This document shows, one piece after another, positions 24,254 to 33,865 of a stretch of DNA of 64,000 nt. Location of the stretch: positions 1 to 64,000 of the forward strand of contig NZ_QRVI01000001.1 of assembly GCF_003458715.1 (NCBI RefSeq), given 5' to 3'. The position numbers and the translations under genes were made by a program. Below the pieces are notes generated by a model. That model ran no database searches. It was not told the origin of the DNA and saw nothing but the letters and a program-made list of their open reading frames with translations. The stretch is from Eubacterium sp. AF22-8LB. GTDB taxonomy: Bacteria; Bacillota_I; Bacilli_A; Erysipelotrichales; Erysipelotrichaceae. Position 1 is the stretch's first letter. Each line of letters starts with the position of its first letter.

Positions 24254-24559
24254 TTATTTATCTGTAATTTGATAGTATAAATGACGAATTGCCATGACAG
24301 GATGATAAAACAACATTCTAGGTCCTGAAAAACGCATCACCTTACGAATCTCTTCTCTTTTATCTTTCTTGTAACAATGCACCTTGCATTGCGAACAAAA
24401 CGTTTTCGTTTCCATAAATGGACATTTTTCAATGCGCATCTTGGCATATTCATATAATTCCAAGCATTCTGGACACAATTCTTTTTCTTTATGTTTCTTT
24501 CTACAATACAAGTGTATCATCTCATACACTGTACGCATTTCCTTTTCACACTTATCCAT
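24254..24559 (-). CDS. YgbA-like cysteine-rich protein (nitrous oxide-stimulated promoter family)
   Basis: A 101-residue cysteine-rich protein with ETKTFCSQCKVHCYKKDKRE and a C-terminal PRMLFYHPVMAIRHLYY segment, the hallmark of the YgbA_NO family. In E. coli, ygbA belongs to the nitric-oxide-responsive NsrR regulon. The cysteine pattern (CPEC, CSQCKVHC) could bind a metal or cluster. Its ATG overlaps the cydC stop as TAATG, so it is translationally coupled to the CydDC exporter. The function is unproven, but a role under nitrosative stress fits the neighbours. Confidence 0.85.
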   Translation of the reverse strand: MDKCEKEMRTVYEMIHLYCRKKHKEKELCPECLELYEYAKMRIEKCPFMETKTFCSQCKVHCYKKDKREEIRKVMRFSGPRMLFYHPVMAIRHLYYQITDK

Positions 24560-26208
24560 TAGCTGACTCTTTCAGATTCCATATGAATTATACGATCACA
24601 ATGTGATAAAGTCGATTCTCGATGGGATACAAAAATAATTGTCTTATCTTTTCTTTCTTCATAAATTGATTTTAAGATAACTCCCTCATTTAAGCTATCC
24701 AAGTTGCTCGTAGGCTCATCCAATAAAACAAGTTTCGCATCATGTAAAAACATACGAGCCAATCCTATTCTTTGTCTTTCTCCACCAGATAATGAACTAC
24801 CCAATTCTTCAACCATAGTTTTATATCCGTTTGGCAACGACTGGATATACTCATGAATATTCGCCTTCTTACAAGCAGATTGAATTTCTTCTTCACTCGC
24901 ATTTTCTTTGGCAACTCTTATATTATTTTCAATCGTATCATGAAAAAGAATCGTTTCTTGCGTTACATATCCTTCATTCTTTCTCAAATTTGAAGTATTC
25001 AAAGATTGAATATTTAAATCATCCACTAAGATATTTCCTTTTGAAACATCCCAAAACCGCATCAACAATTTCAATAATGTACTTTTTCCACTTCCACTCT
25101 TACCCTGAATTCCAATCACTTCATTTTCTTGAATACTTAAATTCATATTCTTTAAGATTTGTTCCTCTTCATACGCAAAGTCCACAGAAGATACATCTAC
25201 CATTTTAAAGTCTGTCTCTTTTCCATTATTTACTTCTTCAACCATAGGTGTCTCATCCAAAAGTGATATGACTCTTTGTCCAGCTCCAATTGTCTGTGAT
25301 AAAGTTGAACCCAAGTTTGCCAATGCGATGACAGGACCAAAAGAAGAAATTTGCAGAACACTCGATACAATCATTGAATCCATCGAACTATTCAAATATA
25401 AATGAATCAAACACAACCCTAAAGATAGTAAAACCACACAAAAATTTGTCAAGGAAATCGTCTTCGCTTGAAAATACTTTAATTTCTTCTCTCGCTTGGC
25501 CAAAGAAGAAGTTTGTTTATTCAAACCCTCTAAACGACGATTCGTATCCATGTACTGCATACTTTCCTTTAAGCCACGCATACTCTCTAATACATAACTA
25601 TTTAGATTAGCGGCTTCTTTACGATACTCTACACCAATCTGTCTTGATTGTTTGGAAATATAAATAGGTAAAACAACACCCACTGTAATATAAGCTAAAA
25701 ATGAATAAAATCCATAAATCCATCCAAACTGCACTTGAATACTCACACAAATTAGACTTGTGATAAACGCAATACAAATTGGAGAAATCGTATGTGCATA
25801 GAACACTTCCAACAATTCAATATCGGAAGTAATTAAAGATATTAAGCTTCCCTTATCTTTGACCTCCAATTTTGCAGGGCACAATTTTCTTAATGCCCCA
25901 AACACTTGATCACGAATGCGAGCCAATAATTTAAAGGCAATATAATGATTACATGCCTGTTCTGCATAGCGTAAGATACCACGTAACAGTGCACACACAA
26001 ATAATAAAATTATAATGGTATGAACACTTAAAAGTGTTTGATATCCCAGTAAAGAAACAAGTGCCATACTTGAAAGAACGGGTATAAAGATAGCACACAA
26101 AAAGCCAGCCACTCCCATTAGAATGGCACAAATCATATATACGGTTAAGGGAAATACGAGTTTAATTAAACGTGAAAATATTTGAACCGTACTCATATTA
26201 GACACCAT
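24559..26208 (-). CDS. cydC: CydC-type half of a thiol-exporting ABC transporter
   Basis: A 549-residue fused membrane-ATPase half-transporter with six helices (about 15-300) and an ATP-binding domain: Walker A GKSGSGKSTLL, signature SLSGGERQRI, Walker B LVLLDEP, then FVSHR. CydDC exports cysteine and glutathione to the outside, and in E. coli is needed for cytochrome bd assembly. No cydAB is in the window. The frame overlaps the cydD stop by 11 nt; an ATG at 26196 is a second possible start. It is coupled to the YgbA-like gene. Confidence 0.85.
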   Translation of the reverse strand: MVSNMSTVQIFSRLIKLVFPLTVYMICAILMGVAGFLCAIFIPVLSSMALVSLLGYQTLLSVHTIIILLFVCALLRGILRYAEQACNHYIAFKLLARIRDQVFGALRKLCPAKLEVKDKGSLISLITSDIELLEVFYAHTISPICIAFITSLICVSIQVQFGWIYGFYSFLAYITVGVVLPIYISKQSRQIGVEYRKEAANLNSYVLESMRGLKESMQYMDTNRRLEGLNKQTSSLAKREKKLKYFQAKTISLTNFCVVLLSLGLCLIHLYLNSSMDSMIVSSVLQISSFGPVIALANLGSTLSQTIGAGQRVISLLDETPMVEEVNNGKETDFKMVDVSSVDFAYEEEQILKNMNLSIQENEVIGIQGKSGSGKSTLLKLLMRFWDVSKGNILVDDLNIQSLNTSNLRKNEGYVTQETILFHDTIENNIRVAKENASEEEIQSACKKANIHEYIQSLPNGYKTMVEELGSSLSGGERQRIGLARMFLHDAKLVLLDEPTSNLDSLNEGVILKSIYEERKDKTIIFVSHRESTLSHCDRIIHMESERVS

Positions 26209-27880
26209 ATCTTTCTAATTCTTTTTGCGCATTGAATAAATCACAATATACTCCATCTTGTTGAATCAACTCTTCATGCGTTCCACTCTCTACAATATTT
26301 CCATCTCTCAAACAATAAATTTGATCGGCATTGATTAAATTGGCCAGACGATGCGAAATACAAAGTACAAGCTTTTCTTTTGACAATTCATATAAAACTT
26401 CCATGATTTTATTTTCACTCTCCACATCAATATTACTAGTAGCTTCATCCATGATATAGATGGGTGAGTTTTTCAGTAAAGCCCTGGCCAAAACCAAACG
26501 TTGTCTTTGTCCACCCGACAAGTTTTTTCCACCCTCTAAAATACGCATATCCAGTCCACCTTGTTCATTCACAAAATCTAAGATACCCACCTTTTCTAAT
26601 ACACGATTCATCTCTTGTTCTGATACTTCTTTAGCCATTCTCAAATTATCTTTAAGCGTCCCACTAAATAGATAACTTTCTAAAGAAACTAAAGTCATAT
26701 ATGGATAAATATTAATATCTTTAATGTCATAGTCAGATAGTTTTAATTCACCACTATAATTTGTATATTGGCCCATTAGTAAAGCTGCAATCGTACTCTT
26801 TCCGCTTCCACTTTCACCAACAAAACCAATCATTCCTTGCTTAGCTTCAAAATGAATACCATGTAAAACTTCCTGATTGGTATATCCAAAATGAAGATTC
26901 GATGCAGAAATCGAGTACTCATTTATATCCACATTTTGTTTTTCTTTCATATTCTTTTCTAATATCGCAAACAATTTATCGCTCGCAGCCATTCCATTCA
27001 TCGCAATATGAAAATAAGATCCTAATTGTCGCATCGGAATAAAGAATTCAGCCGAAATCAAAATAATGAATAATGCTTGAAACAATGTGATTGTTCCTTT
27101 TTGAAATCCTGTCAACGCAAATACAATACCCAATGCGCTTCCTCCATAGGCAACTAAATCCATAACCGTAATTGAATTGAGCTGCATCGTCAAAACACGC
27201 ATTGTGATTTTACGAAAATTTTCACTTTCCACATTCATCTTTTCATGATAACGGCCATCCGCTTCATAAATCTTAAGTGTAGTTAACCCCTGAAGATTCT
27301 CTAAAAAACTATCCCCCAGCTTTGTATATTGTCCCCAATAGCGATTTAATAATCTTTTCGCAAACTTTTGAACAAGAACAATCGACATCGGAATCAAAGG
27401 AACACAAACCAGTAAAACGAACGCTGCCTTTATGTCCATAAATGCAATTACAACAAATAATGTTACAGGGGCAATTAAAGAATAGAAAAACTGCGGAATG
27501 TAATTCGCAAAATATGTTTCTAATTGTTCAACACCTTCACTAGCTAGTTGTACAATTTCAGCTGTACTCCAATCATTTGTATAGCTATTTCCAATTTTAG
27601 ATAACTTTTCGTATAAACAACTACGAAGTGTTTCCTTAACAATATGACTTGACTGATACGACATTTCAATTGCCTTCTTATTTACAATATATCGAAGTAT
27701 TAAACATACAAAAATAACTAAAAATAAAACATATCGATTCACATCTGATTTTGTGATGAGCAAACATAAGCTTGCCGTTGAACATACGTTACAAACAAGT
27801 CCAATCCATTGATACATCACATTCTTTTTTATATATGGAATACTTTCTTTTACAGAAAATAATAACTTTTTATTAATCAT
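26198..27880 (-). CDS. cydD: CydD-type half of a thiol-exporting ABC transporter
   Basis: A 560-residue half-transporter: a membrane domain with QLASEGVEQLETYFANYIPQFFY (the CydD-type coupling region), then an ATPase domain with GESGSGKSTI, NLSGGQRQRLVLARAL, YIMDEATSNID and ISHRLANL. It forms a heterodimer with the next gene. GAGGTG precedes the ATG. A good promoter stands 30 nt upstream, so the transcript is cydD-cydC-ygbA. Confidence 0.85.
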   Translation of the reverse strand: MINKKLLFSVKESIPYIKKNVMYQWIGLVCNVCSTASLCLLITKSDVNRYVLFLVIFVCLILRYIVNKKAIEMSYQSSHIVKETLRSCLYEKLSKIGNSYTNDWSTAEIVQLASEGVEQLETYFANYIPQFFYSLIAPVTLFVVIAFMDIKAAFVLLVCVPLIPMSIVLVQKFAKRLLNRYWGQYTKLGDSFLENLQGLTTLKIYEADGRYHEKMNVESENFRKITMRVLTMQLNSITVMDLVAYGGSALGIVFALTGFQKGTITLFQALFIILISAEFFIPMRQLGSYFHIAMNGMAASDKLFAILEKNMKEKQNVDINEYSISASNLHFGYTNQEVLHGIHFEAKQGMIGFVGESGSGKSTIAALLMGQYTNYSGELKLSDYDIKDINIYPYMTLVSLESYLFSGTLKDNLRMAKEVSEQEMNRVLEKVGILDFVNEQGGLDMRILEGGKNLSGGQRQRLVLARALLKNSPIYIMDEATSNIDVESENKIMEVLYELSKEKLVLCISHRLANLINADQIYCLRDGNIVESGTHEELIQQDGVYCDLFNAQKELERYGV

Positions 27881-27909
27881 AATTCACCTCAGTTAGTTGA
27901 AACAAATTG

Positions 27910-27938
27910 AGTTTACAATAACTAATTATGAATGTCAA
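27910..27938 (-). promoter_or_regulatory. promoter of cydD-cydC-ygbA
   Basis: TTGACA (27938-27933) and TAAACT (27915-27910) are 17 bp apart on the minus strand, about 30 bp before the cydD start. The motif TTAGTT occurs several times around it, but no known operator is evident. Confidence 0.7.
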
Positions 27939-27969
27939 ACTAAAGTTTCATGTAACTAACCATGCAAAA

Positions 27970-27994
27970 CAAAAACAACTAGATTCCTCTAGTC
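27970..27994 (-). terminator. intrinsic terminator of the cyclophilin gene
   Basis: ACTAGA and TCTAGT around GGAA are followed by a T-rich tail on the minus strand, partly overlapping the stop codon. Confidence 0.75.
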
Positions 27995-28564
27995 GTTAAT
28001 TTCAGATACTTTAATTGTTTTAATGACAGGCTGCTTACTTTCAGCTATTGTACCATTATCATCCATCGGATCTGCATCTTCACAAATCTTGTCTACAACC
28101 TTCATACCCTTTGTGACATGTCCAAAGGCTGCATATTGACCATCTAAAGAGTCTTGGTCTTCTTGCATAATAAAGAATTGTGAGCTGGCCGAATCATAAT
28201 CAGAGCTTCTTGCCATAGAAATAACACCACGCTTATGTTTAATATTATTCTTAACCCCATTATCTTTAAATTCACCCTTAATGGTTTTATCCGATCCGCC
28301 TGTACCATTCCCGTTAGGATCTCCACCTTGAATCATAAAGCCTTTAATAATACGATGAAATGTCAATCCATCATAGAACCCCGATTCGGCTAAATCCACA
28401 AAGTTTTGTACCGTAATAGGAGCTGTTTTTCCATCTAACTTAACCGTGATCGTACCATAATTCTTCACTTCAATTTTTGCGATATAATCTTTTGTTTCTT
28501 TTTGACATCCAAATAAAGATATACATAAGACTAAGGAACAAAGTATAGTTAATAACTTTTTCAT
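27989..28564 (-). CDS. cyclophilin-type peptidyl-prolyl isomerase, lipoprotein
   Basis: A 191-residue protein. A lipoprotein signal (MKKLLTILCSLVLCISLFGC) ends in the lipobox LFGC, so the mature protein is anchored outside the membrane at that Cys. The rest is a cyclophilin domain of the short bacterial type (FHRIIKGFMIQGGDPNGNGTGG, SQFFIMQ, YAAFGHVTKGM), carrying the catalytic Arg of FHRI. It probably helps fold exported proteins. I start at 28564, where GAGGTG lies 6 nt upstream. It is a single gene with its own terminator. Confidence 0.9.
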   Translation of the reverse strand: MKKLLTILCSLVLCISLFGCQKETKDYIAKIEVKNYGTITVKLDGKTAPITVQNFVDLAESGFYDGLTFHRIIKGFMIQGGDPNGNGTGGSDKTIKGEFKDNGVKNNIKHKRGVISMARSSDYDSASSQFFIMQEDQDSLDGQYAAFGHVTKGMKVVDKICEDADPMDDNGTIAESKQPVIKTIKVSEIND

Positions 28565-28599
28565 CAAATTCACCTCATTTGTATTTTACCAACCCAGAC

Positions 28600-28624
28600 A
28601 AAAAGGAGCAAGACTGCTCCTTAA
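28600..28624 (-). terminator. intrinsic terminator of malQ
   Basis: GGAGCA and TGCTCC around a four-base loop are followed by TTTTTG on the minus strand. Confidence 0.85.
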
Positions 28625-30090
28625 CGATTTGATTTTTCAATCCATTCCTTTGTCTTCATGACCTTATCTGGGAATGTTTTAAAATCCTTTAATTTCCAAG
28701 TCCAGTTTTTATTCGAAACTGTTCCTGGTGTGTTGATTCTAGCCTCTTCTTTAAATCCGCAAATATCCCAAATAGGAAGAATAACAGTATCGGCATTACT
28801 ATCCAATGCATATTGACAAAGCATTTCATTAAAGGCCCGGCTTGAATATCCTTGATTTTTGAAGAAACGACGTAAACTAATACGTTTATTCGAATCATAT
28901 GTATGATAATCCTCATTGCATGTCGCATTATCATGTGTTCCCGTATATAATACAGAATTCTTCTTTGCCTTTTTCTTTAATTGTTTAGCTTCCATTCTAA
29001 ACAATAAAACATCCATACCTGGTATTCCATAATCTTCTTCAAGTTCAATAACTTCAGGACGAATCAAACCTAAATCTTCAGCAACAAGAACAATATGTGG
29101 ACAAGCCTTTAAAATCGCATCAATCAACTTGTGGGCTGGACCTAGTATCCACTTGCCTTCAATTGCGGTAGGACAAGTTTCTGGAATCTTCCAGAATGTA
29201 TCAAAAGCTCTAAAATGATCAATTCTTACCATGTCGTAACAGCGATTCATCCAGCTCATACGATTGCACCAGAAAAGATATCCATTTTTTTCCTGGGCAT
29301 CAAAATCATAGATTGGCATTCCCCAGCGTTGTCCTGTTTCACTAAAGTAATCAGGCGGGCAACCCGCAATATATTCTGGCTTTCCTTCTTCATCTAATAA
29401 GAAAGCTTCGCGATTACACCAAACATCTGCACTATCCAAATCTACATAGAATGGTATATCACCCATGATTTTTAAATTTCTTGCGTGAGCATACATTTGA
29501 ATTTCATCTAATTGTTTATAGAAAATAAACTGCAAAAATTTAATATAAAAGATTTCATCTTGATAATCATCTAAATCAATATCTCGGTTTTTAGGCCAAT
29601 CCTTATATTCATCTTCCCACTCAAACCATGGAGCTCCATTATAAAAACCTTTGAATAAAGAATATGCTGCCCAGTCTTCTAACCAGAATGCATCGCGCTC
29701 AAATGCTTCATAATCCTCTTTAAAAGAGTTAAATTCCTTTTTAAAAACTTTAAAGGCCTTTTGAAAATAGGATTCCTTAAATTCACGAATCTTATCATAT
29801 TCAACAAAGTCTTTAAACTTATTACAATTCACAATTGAACTTTGTGTTAACAACCCCATTTCACACAAACGATCCAAATTGATATAGATTGGGTCTCCGG
29901 CAAAACTAGAATATGTCTGGTATGGAGAATGTGTTGGGCCTGTCATTTGTAGAGGTAATATTTGCCAGATAGAATACCCCGTATCCGCAATAATATCAAT
30001 CATTCGAATTGTTTTTTGCCCTAAATCACCAATCCCTTGATTTGCAGGGACAGAGAAAACAGGACATAAGATGCCTGCACTTCGATTCAT
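28621..30090 (-). CDS. malQ: 4-alpha-glucanotransferase (amylomaltase, GH77)
   Basis: An enzyme of about 489 residues that transfers alpha-1,4-glucan chains in maltodextrin or glycogen metabolism. Family features: RSAGILCPVFSVPANQGIGDLG at the N-terminus, the nucleophile Asp in VRIDHFRAFD, the acid/base Glu in LVAEDLG and the third carboxylate in TGTHDN. I start at 30090 (MNRSAG), as homologues begin there; a start at 30117 is possible. No other maltose or glycogen gene is adjacent. The gene sits alone between two terminators. Confidence 0.93.
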   Translation of the reverse strand: MNRSAGILCPVFSVPANQGIGDLGQKTIRMIDIIADTGYSIWQILPLQMTGPTHSPYQTYSSFAGDPIYINLDRLCEMGLLTQSSIVNCNKFKDFVEYDKIREFKESYFQKAFKVFKKEFNSFKEDYEAFERDAFWLEDWAAYSLFKGFYNGAPWFEWEDEYKDWPKNRDIDLDDYQDEIFYIKFLQFIFYKQLDEIQMYAHARNLKIMGDIPFYVDLDSADVWCNREAFLLDEEGKPEYIAGCPPDYFSETGQRWGMPIYDFDAQEKNGYLFWCNRMSWMNRCYDMVRIDHFRAFDTFWKIPETCPTAIEGKWILGPAHKLIDAILKACPHIVLVAEDLGLIRPEVIELEEDYGIPGMDVLLFRMEAKQLKKKAKKNSVLYTGTHDNATCNEDYHTYDSNKRISLRRFFKNQGYSSRAFNEMLCQYALDSNADTVILPIWDICGFKEEARINTPGTVSNKNWTWKLKDFKTFPDKVMKTKEWIEKSNR

Positions 30091-30142
30091 TTTATCACCA
30101 TTTGTAATCCCTTTCATTACTTCTATTTTAGCACATTTTTAT

Positions 30143-30180
30143 AAAAAAAGGCTATATAATTCAAAAAATTATATAGCCTT
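30143..30180 (-). terminator. intrinsic terminator of the SNF2 gene
   Basis: The 14-bp arms AAGGCTATATAATT and AATTATATAGCCTT are followed by a T run on the minus strand. Confidence 0.92.
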
Positions 30181-33100
30181 ATTCCATAGAAAATAAATCT
30201 TTAAGCTCCTCTTTGGATAAACTCGCAATTCCACCCTTTGAATTCTCTACAAATACATCGCTCATTTCCTTTTTTCGTTTTTGCATCTCGTAAATTTTCT
30301 CTTCAATCGTATTTTTCATCAATAATTGATAAACTAGAACATTCTTCGTTTGTCCAATACGATAAGCACGGTCTGTCGCCTGGTTTTGGGCACTGACATT
30401 CCACCATGGATCAAAATGAATTACAGCCTGTGCCTTCGTTAAATTTAAACCTGTCCCTCCTGCTTTTAGAGATATCAAGAACACATCTGAATCATCACTT
30501 TGGAAAGCATCTACCTCTTCTTTACGCTTCTTCTTATCGACAGCCCCTGTAATCATATGATATTTGATTCCTCTATGATTAAACTCCTCAATAAAGGAAT
30601 CGAAAATACTTGTAAAACTAGAAAACAATAATACTTTTTTTCCATTTTCCTTTAATGTCTCAATCAAATCCAGACACATCGTAAATTTAGTACTTTCCCC
30701 TTGATAATTTTCATACAACATTCTTGGTTCGCAACATATTTGGCGAAGACGCGTCATCATCGCAATAATCAAAATAGAATCAACTTGTTCTAATTTCAAC
30801 TGTTCCTGCAACTGTTCATTGACCTGTGCAAGATTCGCAAGATATAACTGCTTTTCATCTGGACTTAAATTTAGCCACATATCTTTTTCTACTTTATCTG
30901 GCAAATCCTTTAATACTTGTTTCTTTGTTCTACGAAGAATAAATGGAGATACTAACTTTTGAAGCTGAGACTGCCTGTCATCATCGCCCATCTGAATTGG
31001 TTTCTCAAAATTCTTTGTGAAATAATTCAAGCTATATAAATATCCCGGCAATAAGAAATCAAAAATACTCCATAACTCACTTAAACTATTCTCGATTGGT
31101 GTTCCCGTTAATGCCAAGCGATGTTTACTCTTCAAAGATTTGACACTTTGCGCATTCTTCGTCTTTGGATTTTTTATAAACTGCGCCTCATCCAATACAA
31201 TATATTCAAACTCCATAGGCATATATAGCTCAACATCTCTACGCAAATAATCATAGGTTGTGATATATAATTCATGACTTTCTTGAATGATATCTTTACG
31301 AACTTCCTGCATTCCCGTAACACATACGGCATCCACACCAATATGGAACTTTTCAATTTCAGACATCCAGTTATACATCAAACTGCTTGGACAAACAATC
31401 AAACTTGGCTTATCTTTAGAAACATATTGTTCATAAAAGACAAGTACCTGCAAAGTTTTTCCAAGTCCCATATCATCCGCAAGAATACCATTCAAATTCA
31501 TATTCTTTAAATCATATAGCCATTGAATTCCCTGTTGTTGATATGTTCGCAACAAAGATTTATGTTCCGATTTCAATTGAATCGTTTGTTTTTTTACCTT
31601 CATTAATCGATTTGTATATTCATTGACTGAATCATCATTTCGAACATCCAACTCCGAATCCACATCCATCAAATGAAAAGCTTGATAAGCTGGCTTTTCA
31701 ATTGTTTCTTTTTTAAAATCTTTTGATGTCAAATTCATTGTAGAAGCAAGTTCATCCAATTGTTCCAAACCCGTATTCTCTAGATCAATCATTTCACCAT
31801 TCTTTAATTGATAAAACTTTTTCTTTTTTCGATATGCATTTAAAATATGTGACAACTCATCCACATTGACATTACTATCCAGTTCCATTTTCAATAAATC
31901 ATTTTGAATATAGACCTTTACACTTAAATTCATGCTACGACGATTCTTTAAACGTTTCAATTCCTCAGACACATATACATCTGCCTGTTTTTGAATCAAA
32001 GGAATTCCATGGTCTAAGAAATTATAAAGAGCATCACTTCGCCCTTTAAATACAGCTTTATTATCTTCAATCTTTACAGCATAATGCGTAATAATTGCTT
32101 CAATACTCGCAATTTGATTTGAGTCTGTATTTGTGAAAAAACTCTTCTTTTGATTATTCTCTAGATATGTACCCCATACGATCATATTTGCGTTTTCTAA
32201 ATCTGAATACACACGAATATCCTCAATTACAGTCGCATATTTTTCTACATCTACATTCGTTTCTAATTTAATATAATCTGTATATGGCTGTATACACTGT
32301 AAGTAAAAAGCTCTAAAATCATTCTTTTTAATTAACCACCCATCACTCTGCTGCAAATTATAGGCTAGTGATGCGAGTAAGCCATCTGAGTCTAATTTAA
32401 ATCGAATAATTTCTTTATAATCCACGACATAAAGATGTTTTTTTCCAATCAAAAAACTATCATCTAAATCTGTCGTTATTTCGAAACAATCCTCATGCTC
32501 TACCAATTTTAAAACCAGTTTAATATCTTTTTCAGATATTTTAAATTCTGTATATTCCTTTGGCAAAGATGCATTTAAATCATAAAAATCATCCATACAT
32601 TCTGGATAGATTTCACCATCCTTTTGCCATTCTTTTGTGAATGCATATTTTAATAGGAAATCATAGATTTTTTTACTTGGCTCATCCAAATCATCTGGAG
32701 TTAGATAAATATTCACATTCTTACCAAAGCGTTCAAGTCTTTTTTCAAAGAATCCATGTAGTAAATCTTGGATGTTTTTTACCACATAAGCACGACTGAC
32801 TTGAATCTTTAGTTTAAATGCAGCCTGATCATAATAATACGAATTTGTTTCATGCAGTGTCAAACGAATCAAACCCTCATTTTCTTTAAAGAAATTATTT
32901 ACTTTATCGTCTTGTTTATCCTTTAAAAAATCAAAAGCAACCTGATTAAAATTATCAATTCTACGACGCTTGCGTTCTAATTCTTCCTGACGTTTCTTTT
33001 CCTCCATATACTGTTGATAATTTACGCGAAACGGAAAAACCTGAGGATTGATTGTATTGATGGCGCGAATCACACTCACTAAATGAACACATCCCGTATG

Positions 33101-33355
33101 TGGATTTTGCGTGCATGTACAGTTTGTAGTTAAAACAGTTCCATATTCATTCACTCTAAAATTTATAATTTCTTCATTCCAACGTGTCTGAATAACCGCC
33201 TTTACATCATAATATAAAATTTTATCATGCACTCTTTCAATTGAAATACGCTCGATTTTTCCTGCATAAAACGGATCATTCGCCTCATAATAGATCCATG
33301 AATTTTTTATAAAACGATTTAAAGATTCTTCATAAATATGCATATACTTCTCCAC
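30179..33355 (-). CDS. SWIM-domain SNF2/Rad54-family helicase
   Basis: A 1058-residue ATPase. The N-terminus has a SWIM zinc finger (CTCTQNPHTGCVH, about residues 76-88), followed by a long alpha/beta region typical of bacterial SNF2 proteins. The helicase core begins near residue 610: QQGIQWLYDL, Walker A DDMGLGKTLQ, the LDEAQFIKN box, TGTPIENSLSELWSIFDFL, then the second RecA domain (LLFSSFTSIFD, LISLKAGGTGLNLT, FDPWWNVSAQNQATDRAYRIGQ). Such proteins move along DNA and may help transcription-complex recycling. It is monocistronic, with its own terminator. Bacterial homologues are common, and no restriction or defence partner lies next to it. Confidence 0.92.
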   Translation of the reverse strand: MEKYMHIYEESLNRFIKNSWIYYEANDPFYAGKIERISIERVHDKILYYDVKAVIQTRWNEEIINFRVNEYGTVLTTNCTCTQNPHTGCVHLVSVIRAINTINPQVFPFRVNYQQYMEEKKRQEELERKRRRIDNFNQVAFDFLKDKQDDKVNNFFKENEGLIRLTLHETNSYYYDQAAFKLKIQVSRAYVVKNIQDLLHGFFEKRLERFGKNVNIYLTPDDLDEPSKKIYDFLLKYAFTKEWQKDGEIYPECMDDFYDLNASLPKEYTEFKISEKDIKLVLKLVEHEDCFEITTDLDDSFLIGKKHLYVVDYKEIIRFKLDSDGLLASLAYNLQQSDGWLIKKNDFRAFYLQCIQPYTDYIKLETNVDVEKYATVIEDIRVYSDLENANMIVWGTYLENNQKKSFFTNTDSNQIASIEAIITHYAVKIEDNKAVFKGRSDALYNFLDHGIPLIQKQADVYVSEELKRLKNRRSMNLSVKVYIQNDLLKMELDSNVNVDELSHILNAYRKKKKFYQLKNGEMIDLENTGLEQLDELASTMNLTSKDFKKETIEKPAYQAFHLMDVDSELDVRNDDSVNEYTNRLMKVKKQTIQLKSEHKSLLRTYQQQGIQWLYDLKNMNLNGILADDMGLGKTLQVLVFYEQYVSKDKPSLIVCPSSLMYNWMSEIEKFHIGVDAVCVTGMQEVRKDIIQESHELYITTYDYLRRDVELYMPMEFEYIVLDEAQFIKNPKTKNAQSVKSLKSKHRLALTGTPIENSLSELWSIFDFLLPGYLYSLNYFTKNFEKPIQMGDDDRQSQLQKLVSPFILRRTKKQVLKDLPDKVEKDMWLNLSPDEKQLYLANLAQVNEQLQEQLKLEQVDSILIIAMMTRLRQICCEPRMLYENYQGESTKFTMCLDLIETLKENGKKVLLFSSFTSIFDSFIEEFNHRGIKYHMITGAVDKKKRKEEVDAFQSDDSDVFLISLKAGGTGLNLTKAQAVIHFDPWWNVSAQNQATDRAYRIGQTKNVLVYQLLMKNTIEEKIYEMQKRKKEMSDVFVENSKGGIASLSKEELKDLFSME

Positions 33356-33436
33356 CTAACTTAACCATTATTATATCATATTTGACATTAGAATTCTGAC
33401 TTGTTAAAGTATCAGAAAATAGAAAGAAGACATATT

Positions 33437-33853
33437 ATGCATACAAAAACATATACTAACCTGCCACAAGAAGCGAAAGAAATACGTATCGAAGTGTTCA
33501 TGAAAGAACAAGGATTTGAAAATGAATTTGATGATATTGATGATATAAGCCATCACATCGTAGTATTTGACAATCAAAAGCCAATTGGAACATGTCGATT
33601 CTTTTTAGAAGATAATCACTACACAATTGGAAGAGTTGCCATATTAAGTAAATATCGACACAAACATATCGGATATATGTTACTTCAAGCTGCTGAAAAA
33701 GAAATCCAAAAATTAAATGGAGACTTAATTGTAGTGCACGCACAAGTTCGAGTCAGTCCATTCTATGAAAAACAAGGCTATATTCAATTCGGTCAAATTG
33801 ATGAGGATGAAGGAGTTCCACACAAATGGATGAAAAAAAAGATACAGCATTAA
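33437..33853 (+). CDS. GNAT-family N-acetyltransferase
   Basis: A 138-residue acetyltransferase of the ElaA-like group. Early residues EIRIEVFMKEQGFENEFDDIDD are characteristic. IGRVAILSKYRHKHIGYMLL forms motif A, which binds acetyl-CoA (variant of Q/RxxGxG/A), and HAQVRVSPFYEKQGY is the C-terminal motif. I start at 33437; the frame is open to 33401, but the initial residues there are not conserved in the family. It is convergent with the aminotransferase gene, sharing the terminator. The substrate is unknown. Confidence 0.87.
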   Translation: MHTKTYTNLPQEAKEIRIEVFMKEQGFENEFDDIDDISHHIVVFDNQKPIGTCRFFLEDNHYTIGRVAILSKYRHKHIGYMLLQAAEKEIQKLNGDLIVVHAQVRVSPFYEKQGYIQFGQIDEDEGVPHKWMKKKIQH

Positions 33854-33865
33854 GCTACTGTATCT
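33833..33865 (-). terminator. terminator shared by convergent genes
   Basis: GATACAG (33841-33847) pairs with CTGTATC (33858-33864), with eight T on the minus strand. It overlaps the stop codons of both genes. Confidence 0.8.
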
